Below, piece by piece: positions 31,291 through 36,609 of a stretch of 36,609 bases of DNA (its first letter is position 1; every line of letters starts with the position of its first letter). Source of the DNA: Kiritimatiellia bacterium (GTDB lineage: Bacteria; Verrucomicrobiota; Kiritimatiellia; RFP12; UBA1067); contig JAFSTA010000240.1 in assembly GCA_017450695.1 (NCBI GenBank), positions 1-36,609 on the forward strand, given 5' to 3'. Made by a program: the position numbers and the translations under genes. The notes beneath the pieces are model-generated. The model was given only the letters and a program-made list of their open reading frames with translations, made no database searches and was not told the DNA's origin.

Positions 31291-32856
31291 TCACTCTTCC
31301 TGCTTTCGTTTCTGCATGAACTTCGTCACAGCCTCCGCCTCCCGTTTCTTTCCGAGAGCGGACAGAACGGTTCGGATGTGGTCATAGATCTCGTCATCGG
31401 AAGTGTTCTCCGCAGCGAGGAGCAGCATCTGGAGCGCCTGATAGGGACGGCCGGACTGGAAGAGCACCCATCCCTTCGTATCCAGATACTCCCCGCGTTT
31501 CGGATCGACGGCAAGCGCCTGATTGACCAAGCGGTTCGCCTCCTCCAAGTTTTCTTTCCGCAACGCCCAGCTGTACGCCAGATAGTTCTTGAAGGAAGGT
31601 TCGTCAGGATGGATCCGAATCGCCTCCCGGACAAGCCGTTCCGTCTCCTTCCAGCTGTACGCCTCCAGATGCTGCGGACGGTAGGCGGGAAGGTCGTGAA
31701 GTCCGTTTGCCTGATGTTGCTTCTCCAGCTCGGACAGGTACTCGTACGTGGCGATATGCCAGTTGTAGAAATCCACCGGCAATGCCACACGGTTCTCCGA
31801 ACACCGCGTGTAATGGCGGCGCAGAAGCGGCAGCGACTCCAAGAAGTGATTGATCCCGTCCTTTGTCACCGGCTCATCCGAAACGAGCCTGATCCGCTGA
31901 AGCGCGGCGATGTACAAGAGCAGATCCTCGTCCTTCACGTAGGCCCGCTGCGCCTTGATGCGGAGATCCGAGAACCGTTTGTCGGAAAAAGGCAGGAGTT
32001 CGGCGGCCATGTGAATCGCGGCGAATTTGTCCGGTTCGTTCCGATAGGTTTCCAGATACACGCGCATCGCCTCGTTCGTGCGCCCCGCCGCGGTCAGGCA
32101 CTTGCCTTCGAGCAAACCGACGGTGGAGCGAAGATTGCTTTCGGGATCGAGGGAAAGCAGATAGCGGCGCGCGAGTTGCAGATAGGGAATCGCGCGCACC
32201 GGCTCGTTCAACTCGTTGTAAAGCGCGTAACCCTTCTCCAAGGGAAGACGTTGCGCCTCTTCATCGTGGTAGCGCGACCATTCGTCGCGGATGGTGCGAA
32301 GCGCGGCGGAGTCGTCGTTGGACAACAGTTGCAGCCGCACCAGCTCAGCCGTCATCGTACGGTTGGTCGGCGACAACTCGAAGGCGCGCCTGCAATGGGA
32401 AATCGCCTCCGGGTACATCCCCGCAGAGGCGGCGAAGTAGGTCGCCATCCGCTGCATTTCCTCGTCGTCAGGGGAAAACGAAAGGAAACGGGAGACCGCC
32501 TGATACCCGTTGGTGTACAGGTGCGTGTTCTCCAGCCCCGCGATGAAAGCAAGCAGCAGATCGCGGTTCTGCGGAAGCATATCGCACGCACGCGCAAAAA
32601 GATTCAAGTAGTAAACGGTGCGGTTGACATCGTTGCTCCCCTTCTTTGCCTCGTCCGCATACAAATGCAACAATCCCTGCGAAAGCAGCGACAAGGCTTT
32701 CACCTCCTTCTTCTCCTCCTCATCCAGCGAGAAGCCGGCGGAAGGAGAAGAGGAGAAGACCGCGCATCCGGAAAGGAGCGCGGTCTCCAAGGCAAAGACC
32801 AGAACAAAACACAGTCCGACCACGCACCTGAGCGAACCGAATCGGAAGAGTTTCAT
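31291..32856 (-). CDS. TPR-repeat lipoprotein
   Basis: 521 residues. The N-terminus (VVGLCFVLVFALETALLSGC) ends in a good lipobox, so the protein is probably lipid-anchored in the cell envelope. The rest is helical with tetratricopeptide-type repeats, for example YPEAISHCRRAFELSPTNRT near 150, ERLVREAIRIHPDEPSFKNYLAYS near 398 and EANRLVNQALAVDPKRGEYLDTKGW near 431, each with the A/G-x-x-x-A and late proline spacing of TPRs. It probably serves as a protein-interaction scaffold in envelope assembly; no partner can be named. The ATG lies 10 bases after the stop of the 29-codon bS22-like gene and 37 bases separate it from prlC, so it is inside the operon. Confidence 0.85.
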   Translation of the reverse strand: MKLFRFGSLRCVVGLCFVLVFALETALLSGCAVFSSSPSAGFSLDEEEKKEVKALSLLSQGLLHLYADEAKKGSNDVNRTVYYLNLFARACDMLPQNRDLLLAFIAGLENTHLYTNGYQAVSRFLSFSPDDEEMQRMATYFAASAGMYPEAISHCRRAFELSPTNRTMTAELVRLQLLSNDDSAALRTIRDEWSRYHDEEAQRLPLEKGYALYNELNEPVRAIPYLQLARRYLLSLDPESNLRSTVGLLEGKCLTAAGRTNEAMRVYLETYRNEPDKFAAIHMAAELLPFSDKRFSDLRIKAQRAYVKDEDLLLYIAALQRIRLVSDEPVTKDGINHFLESLPLLRRHYTRCSENRVALPVDFYNWHIATYEYLSELEKQHQANGLHDLPAYRPQHLEAYSWKETERLVREAIRIHPDEPSFKNYLAYSWALRKENLEEANRLVNQALAVDPKRGEYLDTKGWVLFQSGRPYQALQMLLLAAENTSDDEIYDHIRTVLSALGKKREAEAVTKFMQKRKQEE

Positions 32857-32866
32857 CCCAGACGCC

Positions 32867-32956
32867 TTACTTATTCTTGTGACGCATTGCCTTCAGGCGT
32901 TTGCGGTACTTGTGCTTCGCCATCTTGGCACGGCGTTTCTTCTTAATCGAACCCAC
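32867..32956 (-). CDS. 29-residue bS22/AURKAIP1-COX24-type ribosomal mini-protein
   Basis: A tiny gene encoding 29 residues, about half of them Lys, Arg or His: it begins MGSIKKKRRAKMAKHKYRK and ends RLKAMRHKNK. This matches the very short AURKAIP1/COX24-domain proteins of Bacteroidota and PVC bacteria (MGS-x-x-KKRR-x-K-MxKxKxRK pattern), one of which is a small-subunit ribosomal protein called bS22. It starts with GTG at 32956, preceded by GAGGAG at 7 nt spacing, and ends with TAA. It lies between hisG (54 bases upstream) and the TPR lipoprotein gene (10 bases downstream) on the same strand, so it is expressed from the efp-headed unit. It is easily missed by gene callers because of its length and GTG start. 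Confidence 0.88.
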   Translation of the reverse strand: MGSIKKKRRAKMAKHKYRKRLKAMRHKNK

Positions 32957-32975
32957 GTTTTTTCTCCTCAGTAAC

Positions 32976-32997
32976 CCGGTCTCCGAAAGGAGTCCGG
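32976..32997. terminator. Near-perfect hairpin between hisG and the bS22-like gene
   Basis: CCGG-t-CTCC-gaaa-GGAG-t-CCGG forms two 4-bp helices separated by a symmetrical T-T mismatch and capped by four bases. It lies 13 bases after the hisG stop and just before the ribosome-binding site of the mini-gene. It could act as a processing or partial termination signal setting the ratio between hisG and downstream genes. Confidence 0.35.
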
Positions 32998-33010
32998 AAG
33001 TGTTTTGTCC

Positions 33011-33886
33011 CTAAAAGATCACCTTGTTCAGCGGCAACTCGATGATGCCGGTAGCCCCCGCCTTGCGGAGCGGCAGCACGATATCGCGAACAACACGCTC
33101 TTCCACCACAGCCTCCACCGCAAACCAGTCCGCGTCCTTCAGCTTGTTGACCGTAGGCGCGTGCAACGCCGGCAAGACCGCCGTCACGGCTTCCAGTTTG
33201 TCGGAGGGGCAATTCAGTTTGACCAGCACGCGCGATTCGGCAGACAACGCGCCCTGCAACAGCAGGGCGACCTGCTCGATCTTCTCGTGCTTCGCCGGAT
33301 CGTCCCAAGACTTCTTGTTGGCGATCAGGCGTGTCGTCGAAGTCAAAATCTCGGCCAAAACGCGCAGGTGGTTCGCGCGGAGCGAAGAGCCGGTCTCCGT
33401 CAGATCGACGATCGCATCGACCAGCTCGGGGGCCTTGACTTCCGTCGCGCCCCAGGAGAACTCGACCTCCGCGTTGACGTTGTTCTTCGCGAGGAACCGC
33501 TTGGTCAGCCCGACGGCCTCCGTCGCAATCCGCTTCCCTTCCAGATCCTTCACCTCGCGGAACGGGGAATCTTCCGGCACCGCCAGCACCCAACGCACGG
33601 GGCGGGAGGTCGCCTTGGAGTAGCACAGCTCGGCGACCTCCACCACATCGGACCCGTTCTCGTAGATCCAGTCATATCCCGTGATGCCGGCGTCCAGCAA
33701 CCCCAGCTCCACATAACGGGAGATCTCCTGCGGACGGATCAGGCGGCATTCCAGCTGCGGATCGTCCACGCGGGGGGTGTAGGAACGGTCTCCCGCCTTA
33801 ATCGAAAATCCGGCCTTCTCCATCAACTTGAAGGTGGATTCCTGCAAGCTGCCCTTCGGCAAACCTAAAACCAACTTGAACTCCAT
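33011..33886 (-). CDS. hisG: ATP phosphoribosyltransferase, long form
   Basis: Catalyses the first step of histidine synthesis: ATP plus PRPP to phosphoribosyl-ATP. 291 residues, the length of the homohexameric long form that carries its own C-terminal regulatory domain and does not need HisZ. Motifs: LGLPKGSLQEST at 7-18, GLLDAGITGYDWI near 62, the PRPP-binding loop DLTETGSSLRANHL at 161-174, and the C-terminal GATGIIELPLNKVI that closes the ACT-like histidine-binding domain (about 217-291). The start is set by AAGGG 5 nt upstream. The gene is not with other his genes but follows efp by 72 bases in a translation-related operon. Feedback inhibition by histidine is expected from the domain content. 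Confidence 0.97.
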   Translation of the reverse strand: MEFKLVLGLPKGSLQESTFKLMEKAGFSIKAGDRSYTPRVDDPQLECRLIRPQEISRYVELGLLDAGITGYDWIYENGSDVVEVAELCYSKATSRPVRWVLAVPEDSPFREVKDLEGKRIATEAVGLTKRFLAKNNVNAEVEFSWGATEVKAPELVDAIVDLTETGSSLRANHLRVLAEILTSTTRLIANKKSWDDPAKHEKIEQVALLLQGALSAESRVLVKLNCPSDKLEAVTAVLPALHAPTVNKLKDADWFAVEAVVEERVVRDIVLPLRKAGATGIIELPLNKVIF

Positions 33887-33958
33887 AACATCCCTTTGTT
33901 TGTACCTGAGACGGTTTTCAGAATACCCGATTCTCTCGGAAAAATCAAGTTGAATGCG

Positions 33959-34522
33959 CTACACGTGAACGCGGTCGTTATACTCGCCCGTCCGCGTGTC
34001 GATGCGGATCACGTCGCCCTCGTTGATGAACAGGGGCACGGCAAGCTGGTAGCCTCCCTCGACCGTCGCCGGCTTCGTCACTTTCCCCGCAGCCGTGTTG
34101 CCCTTCGCGCCGACCTCGCAAGCGATCACCTTGCGCTCAACCAGATACGGCAGCTCGATTTCGATCACCTGCCCGTTGTACAGGAGCGCATCCACCTGCA
34201 TGTTGTCAGTCAGGAAGAACTTGTTGTCCCCCAGCACCTCGGCGTCCACGCGATACTCCTCATAGTCGCTGTTGACGAAGATGTAGGTTCCCTGATCCTC
34301 GTAGGAATACTCCAGCTTCTGCTCGGAAAGTTCCGGCTTGTCGAACTTGTCGTTCGACCGATAGCTGCGGCTCATCGTGGAACCCGTCAGCATGTTCTTC
34401 AGCTTGCAGTTGTAGATCGCCTGCCCCTTCCCCGGCTTACTGAAATCGAATTCCGTAATGACCCAAGGCTGCCCTTCGATCTCGATCTTCAACCCCTTGC
34501 GCAAATCAGATGATGTGTACAT
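33959..34522 (-). CDS. efp: Elongation factor P
   Basis: Ribosome-associated factor that relieves stalling at consecutive prolines. 187 residues in the normal three-domain layout: KOW-like domain I (about 1-63), OB domain II (64-127) and OB domain III (128-187). The functional loop reads FSKPGKGQAIYNCKL with lysine K32 at the tip, the residue that is beta-lysylated in organisms with EpmA/EpmB. Domain III keeps the AAGKVTKPATVEGGYQLAVPLFINEGDVIRIDTRTGEY signature in order (GKVTKPATVEGG near 154). The start is supported by GAGGTAAGAGGTAG upstream. It heads the operon and has the best promoter in the window at 34553-34581. No epm genes are nearby. Confidence 0.98.
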   Translation of the reverse strand: MYTSSDLRKGLKIEIEGQPWVITEFDFSKPGKGQAIYNCKLKNMLTGSTMSRSYRSNDKFDKPELSEQKLEYSYEDQGTYIFVNSDYEEYRVDAEVLGDNKFFLTDNMQVDALLYNGQVIEIELPYLVERKVIACEVGAKGNTAAGKVTKPATVEGGYQLAVPLFINEGDVIRIDTRTGEYNDRVHV

Positions 34523-34552
34523 GAAACTACCTCTTACCTCAAGAAAAAGGGT

Positions 34553-34581
34553 ATTTTACAGATTTCACGCCCGCTTGTCAA
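34553..34581 (-). promoter_or_regulatory. Sigma-70 promoter of the efp operon
   Basis: On the minus strand a perfect TTGACA is followed after exactly 17 bases by TAAAAT. This is the closest match to the consensus seen in the window. Transcription would begin near 34546, about 24 bases before the efp ATG, and could run through hisG, the bS22-like gene, the TPR lipoprotein and prlC. Confidence 0.78.
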
Positions 34582-34761
34582 TCCGCAATCGAAACCGATC
34601 GCGATTCGCCCCCCCCCCGCTCTGTACGCTCGCAGCGAGAGGGTCGCGCAATCGTCCATCCCCCGCGCCCATGCGGGAACGGAGAATGAGGATACGCATT
34701 TCCTTTGCCTCACGAAGCCCTCCCTGGCGGCTAGCAACGCAGTTCTAAGCGGGACATTCAG

Positions 34762-34787
34762 GGAAGCGACAAGAGTGTCGCTTCCCC
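34762..34787. repeat. 11-bp perfect hairpin in the spacer upstream of efp
   Basis: GGGAAGCGACA-agag-TGTCGCTTCCC is a perfect inverted repeat with a four-base loop. Its core, GCGACA-agag-TGTCGC, is identical to 21839-21854 and related to 18904-18920. The rest of the spacer 34523-34865 contains the efp promoter, a C9 run at 34610-34618, phased words (ctctgcctt, cttcgcgcc, tttgcgtgt) and no gene. Confidence 0.7.
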
Positions 34788-34865
34788 GATTTGGCGCCCT
34801 ACTTTTCTCTGCCTTCTTCGCGCCTTTGCGTGTCGTGTACATTCCCGTATGGCATGGACAACGGA

Positions 34866-35282
34866 TTATGCTACAAACAGGAGCGATGCCGTCGCCAACG
34901 CAGAATACGCCATCAAGAGAAAGCCGATGCTCCATCTCGCACTCTTGTTTTTCGCCGAGAACCACTTGCGAAACATCCAAACCAATGCAGCATAGATCAG
35001 CACGCTTGCAAATAACAGCAATCGCGCAACCGGCGTGCCACCCTCAACCCGCAACAAGTACGATACCAGCGCGGAGATTCCCAACGGACCGATTCCCGCA
35101 TAGACAACCGAGGAAAAAGTAAGCCAAACCAAGAGAAACTGTATCCTCTTCCAGAAAGGCCAAGACCATTCGTGCAAAAGGTTTGCCCCGCAAATCAGGA
35201 AGAGAGCAATGAGATGCCCAATCAGCAATATGCACCACAACCCAATCCACAAACGAAGTCTATGCATCAGTAGCGGCTTCAT
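34866..35282 (-). CDS. Small integral membrane protein of unknown function
   Basis: 138 residues with four predicted membrane helices: WIGLWCILLIGHLIALFLIC, FLLVWLTFSSVVYAGIGPLG, RLLLFASVLIYAALVWMF and WSIGFLLMAYSALATASLLF. Short charged loops lie between them. I do not recognise the family and see no motif beyond the hydrophobic pattern. I chose the ATG at 35282 because GGAGGGG lies about 10 nt upstream and the protein then starts just before helix 1; the frame extends 17 codons further with a low-complexity Gly/Asn/Ser stretch. It lies 54 bases after a DUF1016 remnant on the same strand and about 350 bases from efp, so it is probably not part of the efp unit. The end has no obvious terminator. 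Confidence 0.6.
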   Translation of the reverse strand: MKPLLMHRLRLWIGLWCILLIGHLIALFLICGANLLHEWSWPFWKRIQFLLVWLTFSSVVYAGIGPLGISALVSYLLRVEGGTPVARLLLFASVLIYAALVWMFRKWFSAKNKSARWSIGFLLMAYSALATASLLFVA

Positions 35283-35336
35283 CGGATTGTTTCCCCTCCC
35301 TGAAGTTCTCCCATTCATTGAACCTGAATTCATCTG

Positions 35337-35606
35337 TTACGAACATATCAACCCGCTAGATTGTGGACTCGCTGAGTTCACAATTGGAAAACGCCGATAG
35401 AACAATACAAACTTGTAAAGACTGCCGAAATCGAAATCTTTCCAATAACTAGCGGCAAGATCTACTGCAAGATTCTCAACAACCCTCTTCCCATACTCGG
35501 CACGGGCCTCGCCACCCAGATCCTCCTCCGCGATACGGCGGACAAATAGCCAATTGCGATAAACGAGCGCGGCATTCACCGAACGATATGCCGAATGGTG
35601 CGCCCA
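35337..35606 (-). pseudogene. DUF1016 (YhcG-type) N-terminal remnant
   Basis: About 90 codons of an open frame beginning AHHSAYRSVNAALVYRNWL (from 35603) and continuing through RRIAEEDLGGEARAEYGKRVVENLA to LYKFVLFYRRFPIVNSASPQSSGL. This is the N-terminal domain of DUF1016/YhcG proteins, PDDEXK-fold nucleases of defence and mobile-element loci that are normally about 330-380 residues. The nuclease domain is missing and the frame stops at 35337. A stop at 35607-35609 cuts the N-terminal side, where the family would continue further. The GTG at 35579 is an internal valine. This is a decayed fragment and is unlikely to be functional. Confidence 0.75.
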
Positions 35607-35694
35607 TCACCGTAGGAAACATGCGTAACAATTACGGTTTTCCCGGAGAAGCGCGTCCCCTGAAGAATGCGGGCTTGGATTCAAGATTCCCAGA

Positions 35695-36609
35695 CTACTC
35701 TGCCACGAGTTTGTAGAACTTGCGGTCCGACGTCTCGGACGGGAAAGCAACGACGTTGCCGCCAGAATCGGACGTAATCTCGGATTCTCCGGCGGACGTC
35801 CAATCGCCGAGATCGACGGAAGAAAGCAGCTTCAGGGTCACGCCTTCCGTGCGAACCAGCGGCGGCGTCGTGACGACGGGCTTGCCGTTCACGTCGAAGG
35901 AAATCGTCATCAGCGGAACATTTGTCGCCGCGTCGCCAAAGGCGTAGATGAATGCGTTCGCGACCTTGTCGTCCAGCCCGTATCCGCCCATCCTGGCCGC
36001 AGTCCCCTTCCCGGCGAGTCCGACCGAGACGGCCCATGCGCCATATCCGCTCTCCGCGCCGCCGGAGTATTGAACCTTCTCTGCGGCGATCTTCGCCCAG
36101 TTGCCGGTCGCGCCGTTCTCGACGCCGTAGCCCGTACCGTCGAAAGGCACCGTGAGGACGAGTCCTGTGGAGGTGCCGCTAAAAGTCCAGGCGCCGAGGT
36201 CGGGCGCCGTCTTGCCCTCGAAGACGATGTTCGTGAGCGACGTGGTGCCCTGGAAAGAGTCGTTGCCGATCGTCTCGACACTCTCAGGCAGGACGAGTTC
36301 CCCGAGCGCCGAGCAGTTGCAGAACGCCCGGCCGCCGACCTCGACGAGTCCCGCGCCGAGGACGATGTTGGTCAGCGACGAGCAGCCCAAAAACGCGCCT
36401 TCGTTGCTCGACGATGTCCCCTCGATTCTCGCGACGCCGTTCAGGACGACGCTCCCCGCTTTCGTGTTCTTGAAGGCGTTACAGTCGATTACGGTCGCGC
36501 CCGAGCCGTTCACCGTCACGGTGAAAGCGTTCGTGCTGGCGACCGGCACGAAGAACTTCGTCACCTCGGCGATTCCGCTCCCGATCGTCAAGTCCGTCAG
36601 CGACGTGCA
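35695..36609 (-). CDS. BspA-like leucine-rich-repeat surface protein (3' part; 5' end outside window)
   Basis: The frame is open to the right edge, so only the last roughly 304 codons are present. The first part contains LRR_5/BspA-type repeats: CTSLTDLTIGSGI at the edge, CSSLTNIVLGAGLVEVGGRAF, CSALGELVLPESVETIGNDSF and TTSLTNIVFEGK. After this comes a short linker (WTFSGTSTGLVLTVPFDGTGY). The C-terminal domain of about 120 residues includes YGAWAVSVGLAGKG, VANAFIYAFGD, LLSSVDLGDWTSA and the end SDRKFYKLVAE, a terminal module I associate with exported proteins of this bacterial group. The TTG at 36591 is an internal leucine, not a start. BspA-like proteins are typically exported adhesins; export here cannot be checked because the N-terminus is missing. 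Confidence 0.82.
   Translation of the reverse strand, partial: CTSLTDLTIGSGIAEVTKFFVPVASTNAFTVTVNGSGATVIDCNAFKNTKAGSVVLNGVARIEGTSSSNEGAFLGCSSLTNIVLGAGLVEVGGRAFCNCSALGELVLPESVETIGNDSFQGTTSLTNIVFEGKTAPDLGAWTFSGTSTGLVLTVPFDGTGYGVENGATGNWAKIAAEKVQYSGGAESGYGAWAVSVGLAGKGTAARMGGYGLDDKVANAFIYAFGDAATNVPLMTISFDVNGKPVVTTPPLVRTEGVTLKLLSSVDLGDWTSAGESEITSDSGGNVVAFPSETSDRKFYKLVAE

Noticed and set aside
29208-31319. 703-codon open frame on the plus strand
   Set aside because: It mirrors the oligopeptidase A gene base for base. The oligopeptidase has all catalytic residues, while the mirror frame has none of any family.
31378-32946. 522-codon open frame on the plus strand
   Set aside because: It is the shadow of the TPR lipoprotein gene and ends inside the bS22-like gene. 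No ribosome-binding site or motif.

Overview
The window looks like a chromosomal segment of a gut or anaerobic member of the PVC superphylum, most likely a Kiritimatiellota (Kiritimatiellae) bacterium. This placement is inferred from gene content, not from a marker phylogeny. It rests on large secreted LamG-like and beta-helix/autotransporter-strand proteins, a BspA-like leucine-rich-repeat protein, a GH89 enzyme, a type III secretion chaperone, a bS22/COX24-type mini-protein and high GC. The intergenic DNA is also full of small structured repeats. Almost all genes lie on the minus strand. The exceptions are a broken AAA-ATPase/nuclease gene (250-1811) and a type III secretion chaperone plus its downstream partner (16773-18700).

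Layout. 1-1811: repeats, then a frameshifted AAA-ATPase/PD-(D/E)XK gene. 2179-7502: three exported carbohydrate-active candidates (DUF4832/4874-like, GH89 alpha-N-acetylglucosaminidase, GH13 amylase-family enzyme), suggesting host-glycan or mucin use. 7843-9060: acetate kinase, consistent with fermentation. 9410-12378: a two-gene unit of an EF-hand protein and a UGSC-type cysteine protein fused to a second domain. 12515-13456: an exported beta-propeller protein bracketed by inverted 8-nt repeat arrays. 13690-16137: a lipoprotein glycerophosphodiesterase and an organophosphate:phosphate antiporter, a GlpQ/GlpT-like salvage pair. 16612-18771: a promoter, a CesT-type chaperone, a 471-residue protein without a signal peptide, and a strong hairpin. 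I regard this as a candidate secretion-chaperone/effector cassette. 19104-28350: a large surface protein, a dicarboxylate symporter, a beta-CASP metallo-hydrolase and a four-repeat LamG-like protein. 29193-34522: a housekeeping unit transcribed efp-hisG-(29-aa bS22-like)-TPR lipoprotein-prlC, with a near-consensus promoter before efp. 34866-36609: a small membrane protein, a DUF1016 remnant and the 3' part of a BspA-like protein.

The most distinctive feature outside the genes is the spacer DNA. Short hairpins recur at many places with different stem sequences but preserved pairing and conserved flanking words (ACTTA, CTCCC, CAGCT, TAAATAGTTAAAT). They are mixed with 8-nt and 9-nt periodic arrays. 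I found no tRNA, rRNA, CRISPR array or intact insertion sequence.
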